Source of the DNA: Billgrantia saliphila
GTDB taxonomy: Bacteria; Pseudomonadota; Gammaproteobacteria; Pseudomonadales; Halomonadaceae
Direction of reading: 5' to 3'
NCBI RefSeq assembly: GCF_002930105.1
Contig: NZ_PJRN01000004.1
Span: forward strand, 1 to 64,000
DNA length: 64,000 nucleotides
Shown here piece by piece: positions 8,883-17,925 of this stretch. Positions within the stretch are counted from its first letter, which is position 1, and each line of letters opens with the position of its first letter. The notes under the pieces are model-generated. The model did no database searches, was not told the DNA's origin, and saw only the letters and a program-made list of their open reading frames with translations. A program made the position numbers and the translations under genes.

Positions 8883-9542
8883 ATGCCACGAACTTCTGTG
8901 TCGCCGCAGCCCACGGCGACTATCGGCTTCGGTGCGGCCTGCCTTCGAGCAGCCCTTTACATCCTTCTGATCGCCACGCTTCTGCAGGGCATCTATTTCG
9001 AGGCGCTGTATCTTCCCGCCAGGCGCTCCTTCGGAGAGCTGGGTTTCACCGAATTCTGTCAGAGCACCCTGCTCGTCATTATTTGCCTACTGCTCTGCAT
9101 GCCTCCCGTCAGGCGTGAGCTCCCTACCGTCTCGCTGTTATTGTTGGCGTTGAGCGCCACCTCGCTGATCCGTGAGCAGGACTACTATCTGGATATCTAT
9201 GTCTTCGACGGCGCCTGGCAGCTATTGACGACGCTGGTCCTGCTTCCCTGTCTCGCCATCGTGCTGTGGCGACGCCAACGCTTCCTGAACGAATTCAAGG
9301 CCTACAGCAACAGCTTCTCGTTCGGCCTCTTCGCCTCGGGCTTCCTCGTCACCTACGTCTTCTCTCGCCTGTATGGACGCAGCGAGATGTGGATGGCCAT
9401 TCTGGAAGACCAGTATCAACGCACCTTCAAGGATGCCGCCGAGGAGATCACCGAATTGCTCGGCTACAGCCTGATCTTGATTGCCGCCATCGAGCTGGTA
9501 CTGCTCGCGAGGCGCTGGCAGCAAGCCCGGTCTATGCCCTGA
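8883..9542 (+). CDS. Predicted inner-membrane protein of unknown function
   Basis: I do not recognise this 219-residue protein. It has about six hydrophobic segments (approximate residues 22-46, 58-78, 84-99, 109-128, 145-163 and 190-210). A charged loop with EQDYYLDIYVFDGAWQ lies between segments 3 and 4, and ILEDQYQRTFKDAAEEITE precedes the last segment. The proline-rich N terminus lacks a signal peptide. It follows lysR by 51 bp on the same strand and could be cotranscribed. The conserved-looking aromatic and acidic loop argues for a real gene rather than a chance reading frame. Confidence 0.75.
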   Translation: MPRTSVSPQPTATIGFGAACLRAALYILLIATLLQGIYFEALYLPARRSFGELGFTEFCQSTLLVIICLLLCMPPVRRELPTVSLLLLALSATSLIREQDYYLDIYVFDGAWQLLTTLVLLPCLAIVLWRRQRFLNEFKAYSNSFSFGLFASGFLVTYVFSRLYGRSEMWMAILEDQYQRTFKDAAEEITELLGYSLILIAAIELVLLARRWQQARSMP

Positions 9543-9578
9543 ACGCCAGCGTCGGGACAGCCCGCTGCCTGCCATCAA

Positions 9579-9617
9579 ACGCAAGACGCCCGCAGCATGG
9601 CTGCGGGCGTCTTGCGT
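9579..9617 (-). terminator. 18-bp perfect stem-loop between the membrane-protein gene and rpoD
   Basis: A perfect 18-bp inverted repeat with a three-base loop lies between two convergent genes, 24 bp past the rpoD stop. On the minus strand it is followed by TTTGATGG. The T tract is short but the stem is very stable, so it probably terminates transcription from both sides. Confidence 0.7.
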
Positions 9618-9640
9618 GATCACGAGCGAGGGTCCGGGCG

Positions 9641-11500
9641 TTATTCGTCGAGGAATGAGCGCAGCGGCTCCGAACGGCTCGGATGGCGCAGCTTGCGCAG
9701 CGCCTTGGCTTCGATCTGACGGATCCGCTCGCGCGTAACGTCGAACTGCTTGCCGACCTCCTCGAGGGTATGATCGGTATTCATGTCGATGCCGAAACGC
9801 ATGCGCAGCACCTTGGCCTCGCGTGCGGTCAGACCGCCCAAGACGTTGCGGGTCGCCTCGATCAGCCCTTCGCCGGTGGCCAGATCGACCGGCAGCTGCA
9901 TGGTTCCGTCCTCGATGAAATCGCCCAGGTGGGAATCGTCGTCGTCCCCGATGGGCGTCTCCATGGAGATCGGCTCCTTGGCGATCTTAAGCACCTTGCG
10001 CACCTTGTCCTCGGGCATTTCGAGACGCTCGCCCAGTTCTTCCGGAGTGGGTTCGCGGCCCATCTCCTGCAGCATCTGACGCGATACGCGGTTGAGCTTG
10101 TTGATAGTCTCGATCATGTGCACCGGAATACGGATGGTCCGCGCCTGGTCGGCGATCGAGCGCGTGATCGCCTGGCGAATCCACCAGGTGGCGTAGGTCG
10201 AGAACTTGTAGCCCCGCCGATATTCGAACTTGTCCACCGCCTTCATCAAGCCGATGTTGCCCTCCTGGATGAGATCCAGGAACTGCAAGCCGCGGTTGGT
10301 GTACTTCTTGGCTATCGAGATCACCAAACGCAGGTTGGCTTCGACCATCTCCTTCTTGGCCCGGCGCGCCTTGGCCTCGCCAATGGAGAGACGACGATTG
10401 ATCTCCTTGAGCTCGGTCACGGACAGCTGGACCATGTCCTCCTCGAAGGCGATACGCCGCTGGGCGCGCTGGATGTCGGCACGCAGCGGTTCCAGGCGAT
10501 CGGCGAACTTGCTCTGATCGGCCATGAACACGTCGACCCACTCCTGACGCGACTCGTTGCCCGGAAATTCCTTGATGAAGTGCTTGCGTGGCACCTTCGC
10601 CTTCTTGACGAAGAGCTGCATGATCGCCTTTTCCTGGGCACGAATCTGCTCGACGCTGATCCTCACCTGGCCGACCAGGCGCTCGAAGTGCTTCGGTACC
10701 AGCTTGATCGGCGAGAACAGCTCCGCCAGACGCTCCATTTCTGCCCGAGCCTCGGCGCTTTCGCGACCGTGCTTGGCAATGGTGGTACGCACCAGCTCGT
10801 TCTGTTCACGAATCTGCTCGAAGCGGGCCTTGGCCTCTTCGGGGTCGGGGCCGCCGGTGCTCTCCTCCTCGGCCTCGGTGTCGTCATCGTCTTCGTCGTC
10901 GCTATCGCTGTCGTCGCTGTCGCCGTCATCGCTGAGGTCTTCTTCGGGCACCTCGGCTTCAGCCACGCCGGGAATTCCTTCGTCCGGATCGATGAAGCCC
11001 GAGAAGAGGTCGGAAAGACGTCCTGGCGCCTCTTCGTCCTGAGTGGCGTCATAGGCCTCGAGGATAGAGTCCACCGCCCCGGGCAGCCACGCCAGTGCCG
11101 ACATGACTTCGCGGGTGCCCTCCTCGATGCGCTTGGCGATCTCGATCTCGCCCTCGCGGGTCAGCAGCTCCACGGTGCCCATTTCGCGCATGTACATGCG
11201 CACCGGGTCGGTGGTGCGACCGACATCGCTCTCCACCGCCGCCAGGGCGGCCACGGCCTCCTCGGCAGCCGACTCGTCAGCGGAGTGATCGGACATCATC
11301 AAGGTATCTTCGTCGGGAGCCTCCTCGACGACGCTGATCCCCATGTCGTTGATCATGCCGATGATATCTTCCACCTGATCGGGATCGGCAATATCCTCGG
11401 GAAGGTGGTCGTTGACCTCGGCATAGGTCAGGTAGCCCTGTTCCTTGCCGCGCGCGATCAACTCCTTCAGACGTGACTGCTGCTGCGCATTTCCAGCCAT
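9641..11500 (-). CDS. rpoD: Primary sigma factor RpoD (sigma 70)
   Basis: This 619-residue protein has the full group 1 architecture. Region 1.1 is at the N terminus ([20 protein letters not shown]), then region 1.2 ([20 protein letters not shown]). A large non-conserved region holds a run of Asp/Glu around residues 188-220. Region 2 includes [20 protein letters not shown], regions 3 and 4 follow, and region 4.2 contains [20 protein letters not shown]. The length matches E. coli RpoD (613). It is the third gene of the rpsU-dnaG-rpoD set, with a 215-bp gap after dnaG that probably holds its own promoter. Confidence 0.98.
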   Translation of the reverse strand: MAGNAQQQSRLKELIARGKEQGYLTYAEVNDHLPEDIADPDQVEDIIGMINDMGISVVEEAPDEDTLMMSDHSADESAAEEAVAALAAVESDVGRTTDPVRMYMREMGTVELLTREGEIEIAKRIEEGTREVMSALAWLPGAVDSILEAYDATQDEEAPGRLSDLFSGFIDPDEGIPGVAEAEVPEEDLSDDGDSDDSDSDDEDDDDTEAEEESTGGPDPEEAKARFEQIREQNELVRTTIAKHGRESAEARAEMERLAELFSPIKLVPKHFERLVGQVRISVEQIRAQEKAIMQLFVKKAKVPRKHFIKEFPGNESRQEWVDVFMADQSKFADRLEPLRADIQRAQRRIAFEEDMVQLSVTELKEINRRLSIGEAKARRAKKEMVEANLRLVISIAKKYTNRGLQFLDLIQEGNIGLMKAVDKFEYRRGYKFSTYATWWIRQAITRSIADQARTIRIPVHMIETINKLNRVSRQMLQEMGREPTPEELGERLEMPEDKVRKVLKIAKEPISMETPIGDDDDSHLGDFIEDGTMQLPVDLATGEGLIEATRNVLGGLTAREAKVLRMRFGIDMNTDHTLEEVGKQFDVTRERIRQIEAKALRKLRHPSRSEPLRSFLDE

Positions 11501-11571
11501 AGAAACCCTATCTCGACGAAGAAGAATGAAGCACCTGAGCGGTGAGGTGGAGAAAACTCATGAAGCCCAAT

Positions 11572-11577
11572 AGTATA
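11572..11577 (-). promoter_or_regulatory. Possible -10 element of an rpoD promoter
   Basis: TATACT on the minus strand lies about 70 bp upstream of the rpoD ATG in the 215-bp dnaG-rpoD gap. I see no convincing -35 at 16-18 bp, so this is only a candidate. The gap is long enough for an rpoD-specific promoter, as in other gammaproteobacteria. Confidence 0.3.
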
Positions 11578-11715
11578 GCGGGAAACATCGCATCCCCGCC
11601 AGTACGGCCCATTTGCTCTGTCATTCAGGTGTGTTAATTTAATCGGTTGTGCCGACGCTGGAGTTCAGTTCCCTTAATGTGGTGGCGATGGCGGAAAATT
11701 CAACCCATCGCCCGG

Positions 11716-13563
11716 CTATCGTTTGAGCTCCATCAACAGCTCCATCAGCCGTTGCCTGGCCTCCATCGATAGACGCTCCCCGCCGCGCTCCCGCTCCAGC
11801 AGCGCATCGAGTTCTTCCTGCGGCGACCGGCGCTGGCGATGGCGCTGCAGATATTCGATCAATCCTTCCAGCTCCCGGCTTCGCGTCTCGCGGGGTATCA
11901 GCAATTCGCGCCGAGCCAGTGCCGCCAGGCGCTGCCCCGATTCGCTGCCCTGGAAATGGGCCAGTAGTACCTGCGGGCTGCGATAGCGCCCTGCACGCAG
12001 CAGCCGCACCAGCTCCCGGCACAGCTCGCCATCGGCATCCTCGACGGGGCACCAGTCGTCGCCGTCGGGCAGACGCTCGATCAGCGCCGGCTCGTGAACC
12101 AGCAGCTGCACCACGCGCGCCACCGGTCCCAGCGGCCCACGCCCTCCCGCCTCCGCCGTCTTACCCGCCCTGACAGGCTCGGCAGCGGCGGTCTGGCCGA
12201 GCGGCAGCGGCGCATCGCGCGGCGACTCTTCAACCACCAGGTGAGGCGACGGCTCCTCCTGGCGCTGCATGAGCGCTTCGAAACGCGCCTGATCGACGCC
12301 GGTGCGCCGCGAGAGCTCTCCCAGCAACACCGTCCTGAGCATGCCCTCCGGCAGCCGCTCCGCGGCCTTCAGCACCTGGCTGGCAAAGCGCTCGCGGTCT
12401 TCGACCCGCGTCAGGTCGCGCCCACGTGCCGCCTGCTCGAAGAGGAACTCGGACAGCGGACTGGCACAGGTGATGCGATCCTCAAAGGCGGCGGCCCCTT
12501 CGCGGCGCACCAAGGTATCCGGATCCTCGCCTTCCGGCAGGAACAGGAAGCGTGCCTCGCGGCCGTCGATCATCTGCGGCAGTACCGTCTCCAACGCCCG
12601 GCTGGCTGCCTGGCGTCCCGCACGGTCGCCATCGAAGCAGAACACCACCTCGCTGACCAGGCGAAACAGCCGGGCCAGATGGTCCTCGCTGGTCGACGTG
12701 CCCAAGGTGGCCACGGCATTGCGAATGCCGAACTGAGCCAGCGCCACCACATCCATGTAGCCCTCGACGATCACCACCCGTTCCAGGCGAGGATTTGCCT
12801 GGCGCGCCTCGAACAATCCGTAGAGCTCACGACCCTTGTGGAAGACGGGGGTTTCCGGCGAGTTCAGGTACTTGGGCTTGGCATCCCCGAGCACGCGCCC
12901 ACCGAAGGCGATGGTACGACCGCGCACGTCGCGGATCGGAAACATTACCCGATCGCGAAAGCGATCATAGGTGCGCCCGCTCTCCTCGCGGTGTACCAGC
13001 AGGCCGTACTCCACCTGCACCGGTTCCGGGATGCCTCGCTGCCCCAGATGGCGCTTGAGCGCCTCCCAGTCATCGGGAGCGTAACCGATGCCGAAGTCGC
13101 GCTGCACTTCGGAGGACAGGCCGCGGCGAGCCAGATACTCGCGTGCCGCCTGGCCTTCAGGCATCTTCAGGCGCTCGCGGAAAAAGCTTGCCGACAGCTC
13201 CAACAGATTGACGCCTTCCTGCCGCTTGCGCTCGCGGGCCTGGGCCCGCGGATCGTCGGCCCCTTCCCGCGGCACCTCGATCCCCTGCCTCGCAGCCAAC
13301 TGCTCCACCGCTTCGGGAAAGCGTAGCTTGTCGTACTCCATCAGAAAGCGCAGCGCGTTACCGTGAGCGCCGCAGCCAAAGCAGTGGTAGAACTGCTTGT
13401 CGGCGCTCACGGTAAAAGACGGCGTCTTCTCCTGATGAAAGGGACACAAGCCGGAATAATTGCGCCCGGCTTTCTTCAACGGCACTCGTTCGCCCACGAC
13501 CTCGACCACGTCAACGCGAGCAAGCAGATCATCGATGAAGCGCTGGGGAATCTGGCCGGCCAT
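11716..13563 (-). CDS. dnaG: DNA primase DnaG
   Basis: This 615-residue protein makes RNA primers at the replication fork. It has an N-terminal CHC2-type zinc finger (Cys40, His43, Cys61, Cys64), a TOPRIM catalytic core with VVIVEGYMDVVALAQFG and CFDGDRAG, and a C-terminal DnaB-binding domain of low conservation. It lies between rpsU and rpoD; a hairpin separates it from rpsU. The start gives the family N terminus MAGQIPQRFIDDLLARVDVV, although the ribosome site is weak (GGTGGCAAG), which could keep expression low. Confidence 0.97.
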   Translation of the reverse strand: MAGQIPQRFIDDLLARVDVVEVVGERVPLKKAGRNYSGLCPFHQEKTPSFTVSADKQFYHCFGCGAHGNALRFLMEYDKLRFPEAVEQLAARQGIEVPREGADDPRAQARERKRQEGVNLLELSASFFRERLKMPEGQAAREYLARRGLSSEVQRDFGIGYAPDDWEALKRHLGQRGIPEPVQVEYGLLVHREESGRTYDRFRDRVMFPIRDVRGRTIAFGGRVLGDAKPKYLNSPETPVFHKGRELYGLFEARQANPRLERVVIVEGYMDVVALAQFGIRNAVATLGTSTSEDHLARLFRLVSEVVFCFDGDRAGRQAASRALETVLPQMIDGREARFLFLPEGEDPDTLVRREGAAAFEDRITCASPLSEFLFEQAARGRDLTRVEDRERFASQVLKAAERLPEGMLRTVLLGELSRRTGVDQARFEALMQRQEEPSPHLVVEESPRDAPLPLGQTAAAEPVRAGKTAEAGGRGPLGPVARVVQLLVHEPALIERLPDGDDWCPVEDADGELCRELVRLLRAGRYRSPQVLLAHFQGSESGQRLAALARRELLIPRETRSRELEGLIEYLQRHRQRRSPQEELDALLERERGGERLSMEARQRLMELLMELKR

Positions 13564-13628
13564 TGGGGTCTTGCCACCTCCCGGCGGGACATATGAGAAG
13601 AGAGGGCGTGGCGCCGTTAACGGAAAGA

Positions 13629-13656
13629 CAAGCGGCCACCTGACGGCGGCCGCTTG
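13629..13656 (-). terminator. Hairpin between rpsU and dnaG; probable partial terminator
   Basis: A 9-bp stem CAAGCGGCC/GGCCGCTTG with a 10-base loop is followed on the minus strand by TCTTTCC. It lies 54 bp after the rpsU stop. In E. coli an attenuating terminator at this position lowers dnaG expression relative to rpsU, and this hairpin sits in the equivalent place. Confidence 0.65.
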
Positions 13657-13709
13657 CGCATCCTTCCAGGGTTACCGCCGCAGGCTGCGCCGGTCACCCC
13701 CAGTACGGA

Positions 13710-13925
13710 TCAATAGAGCCGTTCGAAGCGCTTGCGCTCACGCTGCAGCTTCTTGGCGTGACGCTTCACCGCAGCCGCGGCCTTGCGCTTGCGCTCCGCA
13801 GTCGGCTTCTCGTAGTGCTCGCGACGACGCACTTCGGAGAGGATGCCGGCTTTTTCACAGGAACGCTTGAAACGGCGCAGTGCGACGTCAAACGGCTCGT
13901 TATCACGTACTTTGACAGAAGGCAT
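13710..13925 (-). CDS. rpsU: 30S ribosomal protein S21
   Basis: This is a 71-residue, strongly basic protein beginning [20 protein letters not shown] and ending [10 protein letters not shown], the same length as E. coli S21. The longer frame upstream is non-coding: AGGTAGGTGAG precedes the ATG at 13925 and matches the family start. It is the first gene of the macromolecular synthesis operon and has a strong promoter upstream. Confidence 0.97.
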   Translation of the reverse strand: MPSVKVRDNEPFDVALRRFKRSCEKAGILSEVRRREHYEKPTAERKRKAAAAVKRHAKKLQRERKRFERLY

Positions 13926-14059
13926 TAAGCACTCACCTACCTTAGATCTTGAGTTCGGTTCGTACGTACACCCTCTTCGCCACTTCCCGTCCGCCCACGC
14001 GGTGCCAAATCGGCGGGGAAGCGTCTCTGGATGCACGACCCAGTTGTACAGCGCACGGT

Positions 14060-14088
14060 AGTTTAGTCGTCGGATCGACGCTTTGCAA
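14060..14088 (-). promoter_or_regulatory. Sigma-70 promoter for rpsU
   Basis: On the minus strand TTGCAA, a 17-bp spacer and TAAACT lie about 135 bp upstream of the rpsU start. The hexamers and spacing are close to consensus. It would drive rpsU and read through to dnaG and rpoD. Confidence 0.7.
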
Positions 14089-14139
14089 ATCGTCAAGGCC
14101 TCTCGACGCGGCATGCGGGAAGCCGTCGCCGCGCTGGTT

Positions 14140-14148
14140 TGTTAGAAT
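14140..14148 (+). promoter_or_regulatory. Extended -10 promoter candidate for tsaD
   Basis: TGT-TAGAAT forms an extended -10 about 31 bp upstream of the tsaD start. There is no good -35, as is common for extended -10 promoters. The region is shared with the divergent rpsU promoter. Confidence 0.45.
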
Positions 14149-14178
14149 GTCGCCTCTCACTTTGCGCGAGCCTACATC

Positions 14179-15216
14179 ATGCGAGTACTGGGCATAGAGA
14201 CCTCCTGCGACGAGACCGGCGTCGCGATCTACGACACCGAGCGAGGCCTGGTGGCCGACGCCCTTTTCAGCCAGGTCGCCATGCATGCCGAATACGGCGG
14301 CGTGGTACCCGAACTCGCCTCTCGCGACCACACCCGACGCCTGCTGCCACTGATTCAGCAGGTGCTCGACGATGCCGGCCTGCGTCGCGACGAACTCGAC
14401 GCCATCGCCTATACCGCCGGGCCCGGGCTGGTCGGCGCACTGATGGTGGGCGCCAGCACCGCCCATGGCATGGCGCGAGCGCTGAACATACCGGTACTCG
14501 GCGTGCATCACATGGAAGGCCACCTGATGGCGCCTATGCTCGAGGATTCACCGCCCGCTTTTCCCTTCGTCGCGCTACTGGTGTCGGGCGGCCACACTCA
14601 GTTGGTCGAGGTCCAAGGCGTCGGGCGCTACCGCTTGCTCGGCGAATCGGTGGACGATGCTGCCGGCGAGGCCTTCGACAAGACCGCCAAGATGCTGGGA
14701 CTGGCCTACCCCGGCGGCCCTCAAGTGGCGCGACTGGCCGAGTCGGGCGATCCGGGGCGTTTCCGCTTTCCCCGTCCCATGACCGACCGCCCCGGACTCG
14801 ACTTCAGCTTTTCGGGGCTCAAGACCCATACCCTCACCACCCTGCGCCAGCTGGAACGGGCGGGGCAGCTCGACGACCAGACACGTGCGGACGTGGCGCG
14901 CGCCTTCGAGGAAGCCGTGGTCGACACCCTGGTGATCAAATGCCGACGGGCGCTGGACGACACCGGACTGAAACGGTTGGTCATGGCCGGTGGGGTAAGC
15001 GCCAACGCACGCCTGCGCGAACGCCTGGCTCACGAAGCGGAGAAGCGCAAAGCCCAGGTCTACTATCCTCGCGGTCGCTTCTGCACCGATAACGGCGCCA
15101 TGATCGCCTTGGCCGGTGCGCGGCGTCTGCTCGCCGGCGAGCGTGACGAAACCGGCATCATGAAAGCGGTACCGCGATGGCCGATGGAAACTCTCGAGGC
15201 ACCGGCCGGCGCCTGA
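14179..15216 (+). CDS. tsaD: tRNA N6-threonylcarbamoyladenosine transferase TsaD
   Basis: This 345-residue protein of the Kae1/TsaD family transfers the threonylcarbamoyl group to A37 of ANN-decoding tRNAs. It begins [19 protein letters not shown]. The metal-binding His111 and His115 lie in VHHMEGH, and LVSGGHTQL and [13 protein letters not shown] form the ATPase-like core. The length is normal. It is divergent from rpsU, the same neighbourhood as in E. coli and Pseudomonas. Confidence 0.97.
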   Translation: MRVLGIETSCDETGVAIYDTERGLVADALFSQVAMHAEYGGVVPELASRDHTRRLLPLIQQVLDDAGLRRDELDAIAYTAGPGLVGALMVGASTAHGMARALNIPVLGVHHMEGHLMAPMLEDSPPAFPFVALLVSGGHTQLVEVQGVGRYRLLGESVDDAAGEAFDKTAKMLGLAYPGGPQVARLAESGDPGRFRFPRPMTDRPGLDFSFSGLKTHTLTTLRQLERAGQLDDQTRADVARAFEEAVVDTLVIKCRRALDDTGLKRLVMAGGVSANARLRERLAHEAEKRKAQVYYPRGRFCTDNGAMIALAGARRLLAGERDETGIMKAVPRWPMETLEAPAGA

Positions 15217-15311
15217 CGGCTGCCCCCTCTTTGCGACTGGCTCTCGCAGCCCGGATGCGCTCGACTTGGCAACCGGCCCGGGCCCGCCGGCTCGAGGGTT
15301 AGTTTCGCAGG

Positions 15312-15902
15312 TTAGAGTCCCGGCTCATCGCCGCGCCCCAGGCGGCGGATATTGAGCAGATGCCGCACCAGCACCAGCGCGGTGAAGGCCATCACCACCA
15401 GCACGTAATCCGGCGCCAGCCACAGGCTGGCCAGCGGTGCCACGCCGGCGCTTGACAGCGACGCCACCGCGGCGGTGCGCACTCGCCACGCCAGCACGGC
15501 CCATAGGGCAGCACAGCACAGCGCCACCCAGGGGGTCAGTACCAACAGCACGCCGAAGGCGCTGGCCACCGCCTTGCCGCCACGAAAGCGATGCCAGGGG
15601 GGATAGCTATGGCCCAGCAGCACGGCGAGACCGACCACGCCCTGGGCCCAGGGCGGCAAGCCGAACGCCATGGCCAGCCCCAGGGCGGGCATGCCCTTGA
15701 CGGCGTCGAGAGCCAGCGTCGCCGCCGCCAGCCGGCGACCATGCAGACGCAACACGTTGGAGAAGCCCGGGTTGCCCGAACCCGCCAGGCGCGGATCGCC
15801 CACCCCCGCCAGTCGGCAGATCCACAGCGCCCCCAGCCAGGAGCCGCTGACATAGCCCAGCAGCAAAAGCGCCAACAGCAGCAGTAGCCCTTCGTGCGTC
15901 AC
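15312..15902 (-). CDS. plsY: Glycerol-3-phosphate acyltransferase PlsY
   Basis: This 196-residue membrane protein with about five membrane segments acylates glycerol 3-phosphate using acyl phosphate. The three family motifs are recognisable: GSGNPGFSNVLRLHGRR, GHSYPPWHRFRGGKAVAS and a later region before the basic C terminus. They deviate from the usual GSGNxGAxN and FKGGKGVAT, including Ala where the second Gly of KGV is expected. The start is a GTG at 15902 with GGGAGGCG upstream. It is convergent with tsaD and divergent from folB. Confidence 0.9.
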   Translation of the reverse strand: MTHEGLLLLLALLLLGYVSGSWLGALWICRLAGVGDPRLAGSGNPGFSNVLRLHGRRLAAATLALDAVKGMPALGLAMAFGLPPWAQGVVGLAVLLGHSYPPWHRFRGGKAVASAFGVLLVLTPWVALCCAALWAVLAWRVRTAAVASLSSAGVAPLASLWLAPDYVLVVMAFTALVLVRHLLNIRRLGRGDEPGL

Positions 15903-16033
15903 CTGGCTTCGCCTCCCTCAACGGTGATTACAGGATGATGCCAGCCGCGGCGCCGGGGGGACAGCGCCCGAGCCTGTCATCGCCATCTGCGCTCACGTAC
16001 AATCGGGCCTCTTTCACCACACGGGAGCCGCGC

Positions 16034-16399
16034 ATGGACCGCGTACTGATCGAGTCGCTCGAGGTCGAGACGGTCATCGGCGTCTATGACTGGGAGCGCA
16101 CCATCCGTCAGCGGCTTACGCTCGACCTGGAACTCGCCACCGATATCCGCCCGGCCGCCACCGACGACGACCTGGCCCGGACGCTCGACTATGCCGCCAT
16201 CAGTCAGCGCATCGCCCATTTCGCCGACGAGCATGCTTTCGCCCTGGTGGAGACCTTCGCCGAGCGGCTGGCCCAGCTCCTGCTCGCCGAATTCCCCACT
16301 CCCTGGCTGCGGCTGACCCTGCGCAAGCCCGGTGCCGTGCCGGCGGCAGCGGCCGTAGGCGTACGCATCGAACGCGGCACGCTTCCGGAGGCACCCTGA
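16034..16399 (+). CDS. folB: Dihydroneopterin aldolase FolB
   Basis: This 121-residue enzyme of folate synthesis begins MDRVLIESLEVETVIGVYDW, typical of the tunnelling-fold aldolases. It has the conserved LDYAAISQRI and ALVETFAERLAQLLL segments and a KPGAVPAAAAVGV end. The ATG at 16034 was chosen because the upstream extension is not family-like and GGGAGCCGCGC precedes this start. Its TGA overlaps the folK ATG by one base. The alternative tetrahydromonapterin-linked activity (FolX) is less likely given folK. Confidence 0.93.
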   Translation: MDRVLIESLEVETVIGVYDWERTIRQRLTLDLELATDIRPAATDDDLARTLDYAAISQRIAHFADEHAFALVETFAERLAQLLLAEFPTPWLRLTLRKPGAVPAAAAVGVRIERGTLPEAP

Positions 16400-16902
16400 T
16401 GGCCTGGGTCAGCGTCAGCATCGGCAGCAATATCGACCGCGAATACCATGTCCGGGCTTGCCTGGATGCCCTGGCGGCCAGCTTCGGCGAGCTGCTCGTC
16501 TCGCGGGTCTACGAGAGCGAGCCGGTGGGCTTCGAGGATGGGCGCAACTTCTACAATCTGGTGGCGGCGTTCGAGAGCGACTGGTCGGTGGGCGAACTGC
16601 AGGCTTGGTGCAAGCGCGTCGAGCGCGCCCACGGGCGGCGCCCCGGGAGCCCCAAGTTCAGCCCGCGCACGCTCGATATCGACCTGCTGACGGTGAACGA
16701 TCTGGTGGGCGAGCACGATGGCGTCATGCTGCCACGCGGCGAGATACTGCAGCATGCCTTCGTGCTGCTGCCGCTGGCTGAATTGCTGCCGGACTCTCGT
16801 CACCCCGTGGCGGGGCGCCCCTATGCCGAACTCTGGGCCGAATTCGACCTCGGCGATCAGCGCCTGTGGCCGGTAGCGTTTGATTGGCCAGCGCAGCGCT
16901 GA
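16399..16902 (+). CDS. folK: 2-amino-4-hydroxy-6-hydroxymethyldihydropteridine pyrophosphokinase FolK
   Basis: This 167-residue HPPK follows FolB in the folate pathway. It carries SIGSNIDREYHVRACLDAL at the N terminus, the ESEPVGFEDGRNFYNLVAAF region and the PRTLDIDLLTVNDLVG motif with the catalytic Asp pair. It overlaps the folB stop by one base, so the two are coupled. Its length is slightly above the E. coli enzyme (159). Confidence 0.95.
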   Translation: MAWVSVSIGSNIDREYHVRACLDALAASFGELLVSRVYESEPVGFEDGRNFYNLVAAFESDWSVGELQAWCKRVERAHGRRPGSPKFSPRTLDIDLLTVNDLVGEHDGVMLPRGEILQHAFVLLPLAELLPDSRHPVAGRPYAELWAEFDLGDQRLWPVAFDWPAQR

Positions 16903-16959
16903 GGTAGACTGCGTCGGGTTCGATCATGAATGCGGCTTGCCCAAGAAGAAGGAGACGCT

Positions 16960-17889
16960 ATGTCCGCCAAGTTTCGCCTGGTTACGCGCAGTGATTTCGA
17001 TGGCCTGGTATGCGGGGCTCTGCTCAAGCACCTCGACCTGATCGACGACATCCTCTTCGTTCACCCCAAGGACATGCAGGACGGCAAGATCGCCGTCGGC
17101 GAGCGCGATATCACCACCAACCTGCCCTACGTATCCGGCTGCCATCTGGCTTTCGATCACCATTTGAGCGAAACCCTGCGCAATGCCAGGCGCGCCGACA
17201 ACCATATCATCGACCCCGAGGCCCCCTCGGCGGCCCGGGTGGTGTGGCGCCACTACGGCGGGCACGCGACGTTTCCCTCGCGCTGGGACGACATGATGGC
17301 GGCGGTGGACAAGGGCGATTCGGCCCAATTCAACCGCGAGGAAGTGCTGTCGCCGCAGGGCTGGGTGCTACTCAACTTCATCATGGATGCGCGCACCGGA
17401 CTCGGCCGCTTCCGCGACTTTCGCATCTCCAACTACCAGTTGATGATGCAGTTGATCGATTACTGTCGCGAACACTCCATCGACGAGATCCTTGCCCTGC
17501 CCGACGTGCGCGAGCGCATCGCACTCTACGAGGAGCACAGCGAACCGGCCAATGAGCAGATCCGTCGCTGCGCCGAGGTACACGGCAACCTGGTGGTGCT
17601 GGACCTGCGCAACGAGGAAACCATCTACGCCACCAATCGCTTCGTCATCTACGCGCTCTACCCCGAGTGCAACATCTCCCTCCATGTGCTGTGGGGGCTG
17701 AAGCAGCAGAACACCGTGTTCGCCATCGGCAAGTCGATACTCGATCGCTCAAGCCATACCAACGTCGGCGAACTCTGCCTCGACTACGGCGGCGGCGGTC
17801 ATTTCAATGCCGGTACCTGCCAGATCGACAACGACAAGGCTGAAGCGACGCTGCGTGAGATCATCGCGCGGATCAACGATGAGGGCTGA
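16960..17889 (+). CDS. DHH-family phosphoesterase (exopolyphosphatase-like)
   Basis: This 309-residue protein has the DHH superfamily motifs: RSDFDGLVCG (motif I), AFDHHLSE (the DHH motif, near residue 66) and a C-terminal DHHA1 domain with DYGGGGHFNAGTC. Such proteins hydrolyse phosphodiesters or polyphosphate; the substrate here is not determined. AAGGAG lies just before the ATG at 16960, so the in-frame upstream ATG at 16930 is rejected. It is 57 bp downstream of folK and may be cotranscribed. Confidence 0.85.
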   Translation: MSAKFRLVTRSDFDGLVCGALLKHLDLIDDILFVHPKDMQDGKIAVGERDITTNLPYVSGCHLAFDHHLSETLRNARRADNHIIDPEAPSAARVVWRHYGGHATFPSRWDDMMAAVDKGDSAQFNREEVLSPQGWVLLNFIMDARTGLGRFRDFRISNYQLMMQLIDYCREHSIDEILALPDVRERIALYEEHSEPANEQIRRCAEVHGNLVVLDLRNEETIYATNRFVIYALYPECNISLHVLWGLKQQNTVFAIGKSILDRSSHTNVGELCLDYGGGGHFNAGTCQIDNDKAEATLREIIARINDEG

Positions 17890-17925
17890 ACGAACCGGCG
17901 CAGCTCGCAGCCTGTCGACAGGCCG

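Noticed and set aside
9683..11476. A 597-codon open frame opposite rpoD
   Set aside because: It is the mirror of a certain sigma factor gene. Its product is low-complexity Leu/Asp/His-rich and has no ribosome site.
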